Assembly: GCF_001400735.1 (NCBI RefSeq)
Contig: NZ_LJPW01000040.1
Coordinates: 1 to 37,146, forward strand
Origin: Pseudomonas caricapapayae
GTDB lineage: Bacteria > Pseudomonadota > Gammaproteobacteria > Pseudomonadales > Pseudomonadaceae
Reading direction: 5' to 3'
Length of the DNA: 37,146 bases
Both the position numbers and the translations under genes were made by a program. Positions within the stretch are counted from its first letter, which is position 1. The number at the start of each line of letters is the position of its first letter. Below are positions 23,505 to 31,457 of the stretch, piece after piece. The notes under the pieces are model-generated. The model saw nothing but the letters and a program-made list of their open reading frames with translations. It did no database searches and was not told the origin of the DNA.

Positions 23505-24814
23505 GCCACGACCAGGCAATCAGTCTCTCCCTTGCGGCCTCGCATACGGCCAACGCCGATCCGCTGGCCAGCAGCACCCACTTGCCCCCGGCCCGCTTCT
23601 TTGAAGACGGCACTGCGCTCAACCGGTTATTGCTGGAAGCGCCGTACCTGGCGCGGTGCAGCGACGACAAAACCGCGACCCGCGTTCGTCCACGTGAATA
23701 CGCGCTGCGTTATCCCTATATGCAGGTCAATCGCCCCGGCATGGTGTCGTGGCTGGTGTTCGACCTGGACCATGCCAACGCCTTGGCCTGGGACGATGCC
23801 GGGTTGCCTGCGCCGAACCTGATGGTGCGCAACCGCAAAAGCGGCCATTCCCAGTTGTTCTATGCCGTGCCGTCCGTGTGCACCACCGAGAATGCACGGG
23901 CCAAGCCGATTCAGTACATGAAAGCGATCTATGCCGCGTTTGCGGCTCGCCTCGACGCGGACGTGGACTATCACGGTGGCCCTGTCGCCAAAACACCCGG
24001 TCACCCCTGGTGGGAGACGACCGAATTTCACAGCCATGTGTACGAACTGGGCGAACTGGCGAGCGCTGTGGAGTTGACCGTCAAGCCGTGGGCCACCGGC
24101 CCCAAGCTTGACCAGGTCAGTCATTCGCGGCACTGCATCCTGTTCGAGCAGTTGCGTTATTTTGCGTACAGCATCGTCAATCGCGAGCGCGAGCTGGGTT
24201 CGTTTGAGTCTTTCATGCGCTCGCTCGATGCGTATGCGTACAACCACAACAGCTTTCTAAAGCAGGGGTTTTCGGAAAACCTGCCGCTGTCGTCGATACG
24301 CGCCACGGTCAAATCCGTAGGCCGCTGGACGTGGGATCGGTACACCGGTGATCGCCGTTGCCACCGAGGGGCCATGCAGCTCGATGGCAGCTTGTCGCTC
24401 ACCGAACGGCAGAGCCTGGCGGCCAAGCGCACCAATGAGCTGCGGCACAAAGCCACAGAATCGAAGATACGGGCCGCGTGTCGGCAGCTTCAAGACCAGG
24501 GCAAGGCACTGGTACGTTCTGCCATTGCAACGCTCGCCGGCGTTTCGGTGAGAACGGTGGCTAGCTACACGCACATCCTTACCGAAGTCTTGCAACCGGC
24601 CACTGTGAGCGTTCTCAGGGCCAGCCGTAAGGCTGTGTCCGTACCACCTCGGCAAGATCGGTCACCCGCTACCCCACCCGTTCAGGCCCACGTTGGTCAG
24701 CCTGCTGATGGCCGCGCCTCGGGTGTGCAATCCGGTGTACATCAGATATCTGCGGTCCCGCAGGGGCCGCAAGCGGGAGAGCTCTTAAAAACAGAACATG
24801 AGGATGGTTCATGA
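23501..24814 (+). CDS. repA: RepA replication initiator (ColE2/pPT23A type)
   Basis: A 437-residue initiator. The N-terminal two thirds is the plasmid replicase domain (RFFEDGTALNRLLLEAPYLA, VSWLVFDLDHANALAWDD, YHGGPVAKTPGHPWWETTEF), and residues about 300-370 form the PriCT helix-turn-helix module (LSLTERQSLAAKRTNELRHK, SAIATLAGVSVRTVASYTHI). This layout and length match RepA of the pPT23A plasmid family of P. syringae, which acts as initiator and primase. The Pro/Gln-rich C-terminus is likely disordered. The ATG overlaps the leader-peptide stop. The origin is expected near the 3' side of the gene, but I could not define it. Confidence 0.93.
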   Translation: MSHDQAISLSLAASHTANADPLASSTHLPPARFFEDGTALNRLLLEAPYLARCSDDKTATRVRPREYALRYPYMQVNRPGMVSWLVFDLDHANALAWDDAGLPAPNLMVRNRKSGHSQLFYAVPSVCTTENARAKPIQYMKAIYAAFAARLDADVDYHGGPVAKTPGHPWWETTEFHSHVYELGELASAVELTVKPWATGPKLDQVSHSRHCILFEQLRYFAYSIVNRERELGSFESFMRSLDAYAYNHNSFLKQGFSENLPLSSIRATVKSVGRWTWDRYTGDRRCHRGAMQLDGSLSLTERQSLAAKRTNELRHKATESKIRAACRQLQDQGKALVRSAIATLAGVSVRTVASYTHILTEVLQPATVSVLRASRKAVSVPPRQDRSPATPPVQAHVGQPADGRASGVQSGVHQISAVPQGPQAGELLKTEHEDGS

Positions 24815-24907
24815 TGGGGAGTGCGCGTATGAATTCAGTGTGTGCAGCGGTGGTTTTGCGTGCTGCTGGTCGGCTTGAGTTGACGTGTTGAGGCGCTTAG
24901 TCGTTAA

Positions 24908-24923
24908 CTGTACGTCCATACAG
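24908..24923. promoter_or_regulatory. LexA (SOS) box of rulAB
   Basis: CTGTACGTCCATACAG is a CTGT-N8-ACAG match to the LexA operator, 30 bases upstream of the rulA start. It predicts DNA-damage induction of rulAB, as known for this locus. Confidence 0.92.
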
Positions 24924-24952
24924 TAAGTGCTGTTCCCAGCCAGGTTCGCCTC

Positions 24953-25378
24953 ATGAACGTCAAAATACTCGGTCGGTTGTGCGAATCTGGAAAGGTCATT
25001 CCGCTCTACACCTTCAAAATCCCTGCCGGTTTTCCTAACCCTGCGGCGGACCACATCGAACAGGATTTTTCATTCGACCGGCTGATGGATCTGCGTGCGC
25101 CTCACATCTACGTAGCCAAGATCGATGGCGACAGCATGGAGGGCGCAAAGATTTTTCATGACAGCCTGGTGGTCGTAGATCGGTCGCGAAAGCCGTCCAG
25201 TGGCAGCATCGTGATTGCGGCAGTGAACAATGAGCCTCTGTGCAAAATCCTCATCCTGCAGGGCGACCATGTGGTGCTGAAGTCAGCCAACCCTGCCTAT
25301 CCGCCTCGGTACATCCTGGAAGGTGAGGAACTGTCGATATGGGGCGTTGTGCGACATGGCGTCACAAGCTTTGAGTAA
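24953..25378 (+). CDS. rulA: RulA, UmuD-like SOS mutagenesis protein
   Basis: A 141-residue UmuD homolog. The serine-lysine self-cleavage pair is visible as S61 (KIDGDSMEG) and K98 (NNEPLCKIL), and the cleavage site is Ala25-Gly26 (IPAGFPNPAADHIEQ). After RecA-stimulated cleavage it activates RulB to form an error-prone polymerase that gives UV tolerance on leaf surfaces. It lies behind a LexA box and overlaps rulB by 23 bases. Confidence 0.96.
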   Translation: MNVKILGRLCESGKVIPLYTFKIPAGFPNPAADHIEQDFSFDRLMDLRAPHIYVAKIDGDSMEGAKIFHDSLVVVDRSRKPSSGSIVIAAVNNEPLCKILILQGDHVVLKSANPAYPPRYILEGEELSIWGVVRHGVTSFE

Positions 25379-26654
25379 CAAACCAACGCCTGTGTTTGGA
25401 CTGGCAGATGGGAACTCGTTCTACGCCAGCTGTGAGCGCGTGTTCCGACCTGACCTGGCCAAGGTTCCTATCGTGGTTTTGAGCTCAAATGACGGCTGCG
25501 TAATTGCCCGTAGCTACGATGCAAAACCGTTCGTAAAGATGGGCGCGCCTTATTTCCAGATCAAGGATGTTTTGCGCCGGCACGGAATCCAGTCGTTCAG
25601 CAGTAATTTTGCGCTGTATGGCGACCTCAGCCAACGCATGATGGCCATCATTGAGTCCATGGTGCCGCGCGTAGAAGTGGCGTCCATCGACGAAGCATTT
25701 TTAGACCTTACCGGTATGCCAGGCAACATGACCGAGTTGGGAAGATCGATTCGATCCAAAGTCTACCGCTGCACCGGCATTCCCGTGGGTGTGGGAATTG
25801 CACCCACCAAGACACTGGCCAAGCTGGCCAACCACACGGCAAAGCGTCTCCAGGCGCACACAGGCGGGGTCGTGGACATCTGCGACCCAGTGAAACGTGA
25901 TTGGGTACTGCGCAATACCTCTGTCGGTGAAGTCTGGGGTATTGGTCGAAAAATGAAAGCGCATCTGGAGGGCATGCAGATCCTGTCGGCCAAGGACCTT
26001 GCTATGGCCGATCCCTGGATGCTGCGCAAAACATTCAGCGTTGTGATCGAGAAAACCGCACGCGAGCTGGCGGGTACTGCGTGCCTGGAGCTGGATGAAG
26101 TCGAACCGACACGCCAGGAGATTTGCTGTAGCAGAATGTTTGGTAAGCGGCTGACCCAGCTGGGGCCGATCAAAGAGGCGGTGGCTACCTACATGATGCG
26201 TGCCTCTGAAAAACTACGCGCCCAGGGCTCGGTGTGCAAAAAGATCCGGGTGAGCATCCGCACCGGCATGTTCAATCCTGACGAGGCCAAGTATGCCAAC
26301 GGCGCGCTGGTCCAGCTGCCCTACCCCACCAATGATGTCAGGCTGATGACCGAGTTCGCGACGGAGGCGGTTTCGCGGATTTTTCGACCAGGCTTCAGGT
26401 ACAGTAAAGCAGAGGTGCTGCTGATGGATATTTGCCAGCCAGGCGAATTTACCGATGACCTGTTCGCGGTCAATCAACCGGTGAGTTCAGATCGGCTGAT
26501 GGCCGCTTTGGACTCAATCAACGGCAAGTGGGGACGTGGGACGCTGCGTACAGGCTCAGTACCAGTCACCCCAGATTGGGGCATGCGCCGTGAGCAGATG
26601 AGCCAGAGTTACACGACGCGGCTCGATCAGCTGTGGATTGTAAAGGCTAAGTGA
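25356..26654 (+). CDS. rulB: RulB, UmuC-like Y-family DNA polymerase
   Basis: A 432-residue Y-family polymerase. Catalytic motifs are FGLADGNSFYASCERVF and SIDEAFLDLTG, with VGIAPTKTLAKLANHTAKR typical of the fingers/palm and a C-terminal little-finger domain. It is intact to its natural end (LDQLWIVKAK). ATG 25356 lies within the rulA end, so the pair is co-translated. In many P. syringae plasmids rulB is interrupted by mobile elements; here it is whole, and the insertion sequence begins about 200 bases downstream. Confidence 0.96.
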   Translation: MASQALSNKPTPVFGLADGNSFYASCERVFRPDLAKVPIVVLSSNDGCVIARSYDAKPFVKMGAPYFQIKDVLRRHGIQSFSSNFALYGDLSQRMMAIIESMVPRVEVASIDEAFLDLTGMPGNMTELGRSIRSKVYRCTGIPVGVGIAPTKTLAKLANHTAKRLQAHTGGVVDICDPVKRDWVLRNTSVGEVWGIGRKMKAHLEGMQILSAKDLAMADPWMLRKTFSVVIEKTARELAGTACLELDEVEPTRQEICCSRMFGKRLTQLGPIKEAVATYMMRASEKLRAQGSVCKKIRVSIRTGMFNPDEAKYANGALVQLPYPTNDVRLMTEFATEAVSRIFRPGFRYSKAEVLLMDICQPGEFTDDLFAVNQPVSSDRLMAALDSINGKWGRGTLRTGSVPVTPDWGMRREQMSQSYTTRLDQLWIVKAK

Positions 26655-26707
26655 ACAAGCGCCAGCATCAAAGCCATCACAGATTGTTGCAGTTTTTTTG
26701 GGGGGCT

Positions 26708-26732
26708 GGCTGACACACCTGAGTAGGTGTGA
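26708..26732 (+). other. Small hairpin in the rulB-IS spacer
   Basis: ACACCTGAGTAGGTGT forms a six-base stem with a four-base loop just after a run of T and G residues downstream of rulB. It may act as weak 3' structure of the rulAB mRNA. The 26655-26851 spacer otherwise shows only the presumed left flank of the insertion sequence. Confidence 0.35.
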
Positions 26733-26851
26733 GAGTCGGGAATAGGCGTAGCGGCTTGTAATTGAAAACCCCCAGGCTCGCGTTTAGGGAAACTCTGAAA
26801 AAGACTTCCTAATTTGGCAAAATCTCCGGACACCAGTCGCCGAGCTTTTCG

Positions 26852-27835
26852 ATGATGAAACAGATGACCTTCGCCGACGCCGAGTATGTCGGCAAGCGCA
26901 AGCAGACCCGTAAGGAATTGTTCCTGATCGAGATGGATCAGGTGGTGCCCTGGAAAGGTTTGATTGCCCTGATTGAGCCCTATTATCCAAAAGGAGAAGG
27001 TGGCCGGCCCGCCTACCCACTGATGGCGATGCTGCGTGTTCATCTGATGCAGAACTGGTTCGGCTACAGCGATCCGGCGATGGAAGAAGCGCTGTATGAG
27101 ACGACCATCCTGCGTCAGTTTTCAGGCCTGAGCCTGGAGCGAATTCCAGACGAAACCACCATTCTCAACTTCCGTCGTCTGCTGGAAAAGCACGAGTTGG
27201 CGACCGGGATTCTCGGCGTAATTAATGGTTATCTGGGCGACCGTGGCTTGTCGTTGCGTCAAGGCACCCTCGTCGATGCCACGCAGATTCACGCGCCCAG
27301 TTCGACCAAGAACAAGGATGGCAAACGCGATCCTGAGATGCATCAAACCAAGAAAGGTAACCAGTACTATTTCGGCGCCAAGGCTCACATCGGCGCCGAC
27401 GACGAGTCAGGCCTGGTGCACAGCGTGGTAGTAACAGCGGCCAATGTGGCAGACGTCACGCAGGTTGCCAAACTGCTGCACGGCGAGGAAAACGTAGTCT
27501 GCGCCGACGCAGGTTACACCGGGGTCGAGAAGCGCGAAGAACACGCCGGGCGCAAGGTCATTTGGCAGATTGCCGCCCGCCGCAGCACTTACAAAAAGCA
27601 TGGAAAACGCAGTATTTTGTACAAGGCGATCCGCAAAATCGAGAAGGCCAAGGCCCAGGTTCGCGCCAAGGTCGAGCATCCGTTTCGGGTCATCAAACGC
27701 CAGTTTGGCTATGAAAAAGTGCGCTTTCGGGGCTTGGCCAAGAACACCGCGCAGATGGTGACGTTGTTCGCCCTGTCAAACCTGTGGATGGCCCGCCGAC
27801 ATTTGTTGGCGAGCGCAGGAGAGGTGCGCGTGTAA
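26852..27835 (+). mobile_element. IS5-family insertion sequence, transposase gene intact
   Basis: A 327-residue IS5-group transposase. The DDE residues lie in LVDATQIHAPSS, VVCADAGYTG and KAKVEHPFRVIKRQFGY; the N-terminal FADAEYVGKRKQTRKELFLI is typical. The ORF is full length and undisrupted, so the element may be active. I looked for terminal inverted repeats between 26780 and 26850 (for example GGGAAACTCTGAAAAAG at 26788) and 27836-27970, but found no convincing matched pair or target duplication, so the exact ends are open and one end may be lost. Coordinates given are those of the transposase gene. Confidence 0.92.
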
Positions 27836-27946
27836 TGCAGGAAATGGTTACCGCAAAAGGCTTTGCAGCGGCCGAAAGAGCTAAAAAGCGAAGATAATTG
27901 AGCAAATTTCGACATGCATCGTTTTTTGAAAAGTGCTGAGGACTCG

Positions 27947-27969
27947 GTAGCCGGAAAACATCCGGCTAC
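27947..27969. terminator. Hairpin downstream of the transposase
   Basis: GTAGCCGGA, loop of five bases, TCCGGCTAC: a perfect nine-base stem. It lacks a T-run and may serve to block read-through or to stabilise the transcript end. Confidence 0.5.
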
Positions 27970-28264
27970 TTCAGACCTTCCTTAGCAGATGCGATACAAG
28001 GAATGACATAGGATATGAGTTGACACGCGTGTCATCTTGCTCAAAAATGATCACTGAGGACTGCAAACGCGCATTTTTGGGACTGGCTTTCCAGTAATGG
28101 CCCCCCGAACTTTCGGCAGCAGTGAAACTGGTACTCACTGACGTAGGGACAATCGATAGGCCACCTTCGTATGGCTGTTTGACTCGGTTGAATTCTGACC
28201 CAAGAGACACGGAAACGAGTCTCAAAGCTAAAGAATTGCTGCGACTATGCCTCATAAATCAAAA
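27970..28264. other. Stretch without a convincing gene; 14-bp palindrome
   Basis: ORFs exist on both strands here but none has normal codon use, a ribosome-binding site or recognisable motifs. The clearest element is TGACACGCGTGTCA at 28021-28034, a perfect 14-base palindrome that could be an operator. Its relation to the neighbouring orphan gene is unknown. Confidence 0.4.
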
Positions 28265-28270
28265 TAAAAG

Positions 28271-28291
28271 CGGCCCATGGGCCGTTTTTTT
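28271..28291. terminator. Bidirectional terminator next to the orphan gene
   Basis: CGGCCC-at-GGGCCG followed by seven T residues on the plus strand; on the minus strand the stem is followed by CTTTTATTTT. It would end the leftward gene at 28290-28763 and any rightward transcript entering from the insertion sequence. Confidence 0.85.
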
Positions 28292-28763
28292 ATGCCCATT
28301 TTTTCTCGATTGTACCCACCTGGATGCCCTTAGGTTGTGTTCGCGGCGTCCAAGTCACTACCGAATAGTGAAAGCCTAAATAGCGGTCTCCCGCCAGCGG
28401 CTCCAGCAACAGCGTACCGTCTTGAGTTCTCAACAGCGTGATGCGCTTCATATCTGCACGGGGATGAGCCTCATCGTGATAGATCTCAGTTCCCAAGACG
28501 ATCAGATCCGAAACGAAACGTGGTACGTCATCCACTTTCGTACAGCCCCGGTTCCGCAGCTCCTTTTTCTTACCTTCCCAAATATGTTTCACTCCATAGC
28601 CTGCTGCCGGACGTCCAGCCATCACGCGATGCATACCGGCCTTCAGGTATATCAAGGCTTCAATAGCGTCTAGACGGTCAATGGCCGGAATCACGCCGAA
28701 TATAACCCCGCCGTTGGGGTGCTCAATCACCTGGTTCGGCTTAAGTTTGAGAATTCCGGTCAC
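28290..28763 (-). CDS. Orphan protein, possible small nuclease-like domain
   Basis: A 157-residue protein: VIFGVIPAIDRLDAIEALIY, GYGVKHIWEGKKKELRNRGC, DVPRFVSDLIVLGTEIYHDE, then beta-strand-like ITLLRTQDGTLLLEPL and YLGFHYSVVTWTPR. A single conserved-looking His (GVKHI) followed by a strand-rich half resembles the barnase/EndoU/colicin-E5/RelE-like fold found in phage and toxin proteins, but this is only a visual impression. A GTG start is preceded by GGGAGG four bases upstream. It is alone, flanked by a terminator and by Tn3-type repeats, so it is accessory cargo. No antitoxin or immunity gene is obvious next to it. Confidence 0.6.
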   Translation of the reverse strand: MTGILKLKPNQVIEHPNGGVIFGVIPAIDRLDAIEALIYLKAGMHRVMAGRPAAGYGVKHIWEGKKKELRNRGCTKVDDVPRFVSDLIVLGTEIYHDEAHPRADMKRITLLRTQDGTLLLEPLAGDRYLGFHYSVVTWTPRTQPKGIQVGTIEKKWA

Positions 28764-28839
28764 GCGACCTCCCCTGTCAATGTTCCGGCATTTTACCCGC
28801 TTTTTGCAAAGTCGTTCCGGTCAGGGGGGAAGCCGGAAC

Positions 28840-28877
28840 GGGGAGCCCGCAGAATTCGGAAAAAATCGTACGTTAGG
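28840..28877 (+). repeat. Tn3-family 38-bp inverted repeat, left
   Basis: GGGGAGCCCGCAGAATTCGG continuing through AAAAAATCGTACGTTAGG is a 38-base sequence of the Tn3-family terminal-repeat type (GGGG start, CGTACG-TTA end). The outer end faces left. An inverted relative lies at 29296-29333. A short inverted repeat (CGTTCCGG/CCGGAACG, 28813-28840) abuts it. Confidence 0.85.
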
Positions 28878-29071
28878 CCATCGTTTGCGGTCAGGTTTTT
28901 AGCAAGATCACAAAACTTTTCAACGACTTATGGTTTTTAAGCGTGTCCGTTGAAGTACACCTCAACCCGGCGTCAGGCTGCTCACTAGCACCGCGTCAGA
29001 CTAGGGCCGTTTTCTGCATTTTTTGACGCCGAGGCGTCTATCTATATGCTCTCAACCTGATAGCTCGAATG

Positions 29072-29108
29072 CTTAACGTACGATTTTGTCCGTTTTCTCT
29101 ATCACCCC
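29072..29108 (-). repeat. Second Tn3-type terminal repeat, internal
   Basis: Read on the minus strand this is GGGGTGATAGAGAAAACGGA followed by CAAAATCGTACGTTAAG, 37 bases with the GGGG start and ACGTTAAG end of Tn3-family repeats, but with a different middle from the flanking pair. Its outer end faces right. It marks a different Tn3-group element or a chimeric end. Confidence 0.7.
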
Positions 29109-29295
29109 GCATTAGTACGAGCCACAGATCTAATGGAAGAGGCCTTACCAATCGTTGCCACTGTGAGACGAGGTCTTAATTCAGAATTTAGTCCAGGCCC
29201 TCGAAGCAATCGCAGAAAGACTCATATGAATGGAAAAGGCAATGCTAAGAAATGATTGTTTGCTGTCACGGGCACTCTGACACCCGTCAGCAGTG

Positions 29296-29333
29296 CTTAC
29301 CGTACGGTTTTTCCCGAATTCTGCGGGCTTCCC
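29296..29333 (-). repeat. Tn3-family 38-bp inverted repeat, right
   Basis: Read on the minus strand, GGGAAGCCCGCAGAATTCGG then GAAAAACCGTACGGTAAG. It differs from the left repeat at only a few positions and has the opposite orientation with its outer end facing right. Five-base flanks (GGAAC left, TTTAT right) do not match, so no target duplication is seen. Confidence 0.85.
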
Positions 29334-29379
29334 TTTATAGTTAAAAATCATGCGCCTGCACTGCCTCGTCTTGCTACGT

Positions 29380-30014
29380 TCAGAACTTAGCTTTTTCTTG
29401 GTTCTGAGCCCAGACACGCTTTACCTGGCTGACACTGACACCCGCCAGCCGCGCAGTCTCTGCAATGCTACACCCGCCGCTTTTAAGGGCAATGATCTGT
29501 TCATGCACTTTAGCATTCGGCTTGCGTCCTCTATATAGACCAGCGCTCTTGGCCAAGTCGATGCCTTGCCGCTGTCGCTCTCGCCGGTCCTCGAAGTCGT
29601 CACGCGCAATTTGCAGTGCCACACGCAACAGCATGTCTTGTACGCCTTGCAACAACACCTTGGCGACGCCACTGGATGCCTCGGCCAATTCCGATAGATC
29701 GACGATGCCGGGAACCGCCAAGCGTGCGCCCTTAGCCTTATCGCGTCCACAAGCTTTTCTGCTTCGACCAAGGGAAGACGGCTGATTCGGTCGATCTTCT
29801 CAGCGATGACGACTTCACCTGGTTGCAGGTCCTCGATCATGCGCAACAGCTCGGGACGGTCGGATCGAGCGCCCGAGGCTTTTTCGCGATAGACCGCAGC
29901 CACGTAGTAGCCCGATGCTCGCGCATTGCCAATGATCGCTTCTTGGCGCTTCAAGTCCTGGTCTTCGGTACTGACACGCAGGTACACCCGCGCAACATTG
30001 AGAGTCGTCATCAT
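29380..30014 (-). pseudogene. Serine resolvase/invertase gene with a one-base frameshift
   Basis: The leftward frame starting at 30014 gives a serine recombinase N-terminus (VARVYLRVSTEDQDLKRQEA with the catalytic Ser, later VVIAEKIDRISRLP and VEAEKLVDAIR). The match then switches to another frame (ARLAVPGIVDLSELAEAS, RRERQRQGIDLAKSAGLYRG, and a C-terminal helix-turn-helix GCSIAETARLAGVSVSQVKR). Adding one C to the CC at 29736-29737 restores one continuous reading frame of about 210 residues. So this is a single-base deletion, or a sequencing error. A functional protein would resolve plasmid multimers or cointegrates. Confidence 0.9.
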
Positions 30015-30236
30015 ATGGCCCATTTTGGTATACCCAAATAGACCCAGCATATCAGGCATGGCCCAATTGACCTAAAAGCAACCCTAAAGAGCCATGCGGG
30101 AAAGAACCACCTTTTTGAACCATACCGAGCGGCAGTGGCAGGGTTTAGGTTGTGTCCTGACACCCTCCTAAAAGCCTTCAACGTGCCAGTATTTTCAGCA
30201 TACAAATGCAATACAGGATAAATACAATTTGGGCTT

Positions 30237-30345
30237 ACCGTGTAAATACCGTGTAAATCAATAATTGTCATACAGTGTATTTTTTATGAAATACGTAGTA
30301 TTGACAAATTTGTCTTCTCGCGTACATACTGTGAAATACAGTGTA
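30237..30345. promoter_or_regulatory. parA promoter with operator/parS-like repeats
   Basis: Elements in order: two tandem CCGTGTAAAT repeats (30238-30247, 30249-30258); ATACAGTGTAT at 30270-30280; AATAC-gta-GTATT at 30290-30302; a -35 TTGACA at 30301-30306 with a weak -10 CATACT 18 bases on; and TGAAATACAGTGTA at 30332-30345. The last 14-mer recurs exactly at 31031-31044 before the second gene. TACAGTGTA is thus present three times and is the likely site for the ribbon-helix-helix partner. The left part of the 30015-30236 gap shows nothing I can name. Confidence 0.7.
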
Positions 30346-30368
30346 CATACAATGCAAGAGGTTGATTC

Positions 30369-31022
30369 ATGGTCATTCTATTTGCGTCTGACAAAGGCGG
30401 TGTAGGCAAAAGCACTACAGCGGCCAATATGGCCGTAATGATGTCCAGCAAGGGAAAAAGCGTAATCATTCTTAAAACAGATCAAAACCCTGACTTAATG
30501 ACCTGGGCAGAAATCCGTAGTACTGCAGGTCTTGCCATCATCCCCGTTCATGAAGCGTACAGGGATGTGAGCAGTGAGATTTTACGGCTTAAGCCTATGT
30601 GCGACGTCCTGCTTGTCGATTGCCCAGGGCATGACAGCGCTGAATTTCGTAGTGCGTTAACGGTAGTCGACACCCTAATCACATTGATTAAACCGTCATC
30701 AATGTTTGAAAAAGGCACTCTGACTAATCTCACTGAGACTGTACGCACAGCGCAGTACAAACATGGAAATGCGGCTCTGAAAGCCTACGTTTTGATGACG
30801 CGCATCAAGCCAAATAAGGTCCCGGATGCCATCGCTTTAGATGAGGAACTACGTAGTGATAGCGTGTGGATACAGCCGTTGAAAGCTCGACTGTCTGAGC
30901 TGGATATTTACGAGAATGCCGTAAATGTCGGCGCAGGTGTGCACGAGGTAGAACGTGCTAGCAGCTTGCCCAAAGCAAAAGCACAGCTTGAGCTAGTGGC
31001 ACAAGAGATAGGGTTGCTGTAA
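30369..31022 (+). CDS. parA: ParA-type plasmid partition ATPase
   Basis: A 217-residue ATPase of the small (type Ib) ParA group: Walker A KGGVGKSTTAANMAV starting at residue 9, then VIILKTDQNPDLMTWAEIR and DVLLVDCPGHDSAEFRSAL. There is no N-terminal helix-turn-helix domain, so its repressor role must be carried by a partner, here the ribbon-helix-helix protein at 31071. GAGG at 30358-30361 precedes the ATG. The cassette segregates plasmid copies at cell division. Confidence 0.93.
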   Translation: MVILFASDKGGVGKSTTAANMAVMMSSKGKSVIILKTDQNPDLMTWAEIRSTAGLAIIPVHEAYRDVSSEILRLKPMCDVLLVDCPGHDSAEFRSALTVVDTLITLIKPSSMFEKGTLTNLTETVRTAQYKHGNAALKAYVLMTRIKPNKVPDAIALDEELRSDSVWIQPLKARLSELDIYENAVNVGAGVHEVERASSLPKAKAQLELVAQEIGLL

Positions 31023-31030
31023 TACATTTT

Positions 31031-31044
31031 TGAAATACAGTGTA
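31031..31044. promoter_or_regulatory. Second copy of the 14-bp partition operator
   Basis: TGAAATACAGTGTA, identical to 30332-30345, lies between parA and the ribbon-helix-helix gene. Its placement suggests a second binding site for the partner protein within the operon, either parS or an autoregulatory site. Confidence 0.7.
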
Positions 31045-31070
31045 TGTACGTTGTATGCAGAGATTTCCTC

Positions 31071-31382
31071 ATGAAGCTTAAAAAACCGTCTTTCCAGCTA
31101 CCTATCGTTGATGGGGCTGAAATTCCAGCTCCCCAAGCAAGTACTGCTCGTTTCATCGCGTCAGGGGATCGCCGTCCAGACTCAGGAAGGCCGATACCGA
31201 CAACCTTTCGCTTGCCTCAAACAGTGATTGATGCTCTTGAAGAGGAAGCGGGACGAACCGGTCAGAACAAAACGACAATTCTGAAAGCGGCAGTCATGGC
31301 GTACAGTTTTCTTGAAGAAAACGAGAAGAACAAGTGGTTGTTGGATTCTATGAAAATGTCGTCAGGGAGGCAGAGAAATTAA
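31071..31382 (+). CDS. Ribbon-helix-helix partition partner (ParB-like)
   Basis: A 103-residue protein. A disordered N-terminus (MKLKKPSFQLPIVDGAEIPA) is followed by a ribbon-helix-helix fold (PTTFRLPQTVIDALEEEAGR, then TTILKAAVMAYSFLEE). This is the usual architecture of small ParB-like centromere-binding proteins paired with type Ib ParA, where the N-terminus stimulates the ATPase. ATG 31071 is preferred to 31044, which lies inside the operator repeat. It follows parA by 48 bases. Confidence 0.8.
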   Translation: MKLKKPSFQLPIVDGAEIPAPQASTARFIASGDRRPDSGRPIPTTFRLPQTVIDALEEEAGRTGQNKTTILKAAVMAYSFLEENEKNKWLLDSMKMSSGRQRN

Positions 31383-31399
31383 AATCAGCTCAAAAAGAT

Positions 31400-31428
31400 G
31401 CCGGGGTATGGCGGTAACCATCCCCGGC
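31400..31428 (+). other. Hairpin between the partition operon and the next ORF
   Basis: GCCGGGG-t-ATGG, loop cggtaa, CCAT-CCCCGGC forms a stem of 7+4 bases with a bulged T. No T-run follows directly, so it may be a partial terminator or an mRNA-stabilising structure. Confidence 0.5.
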
Positions 31429-31457
31429 GCGAACAAAAACTCCTTGGAGGGAAGATT

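Larger units (their letters stand above)
28840..29333. mobile_element. Tn3-derived miniature element or transposon remnant (494 bp)
   Basis: Two outward-facing Tn3-type 38-bp repeats enclose 494 bases with no transposase and no convincing gene. This matches the form of TIMEs, Tn3-derived inverted-repeat miniature elements described in Pseudomonas, which move using the transposase of a related Tn3 element elsewhere. The extra internal repeat at 29072-29108 gives a 269-bp inner unit as an alternative. The broken resolvase gene lies just outside the right repeat. Confidence 0.65.

Noticed and set aside
27971..28255. 94-codon minus-strand ORF and an overlapping plus-strand ORF from 28122
   Set aside because: Neither has a ribosome-binding site, normal codon use or recognisable motifs; Ser-rich composition suggests non-coding sequence.
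28835..29338. Target-site duplication around the Tn3-type repeat pair
   Set aside because: The five-base flanks (GGAAC and TTTAT) do not match.
30011..30271. 86-codon minus-strand ORF upstream of the resolvase
   Set aside because: It overlaps the partition control repeats, lacks a ribosome-binding site and resembles no protein.
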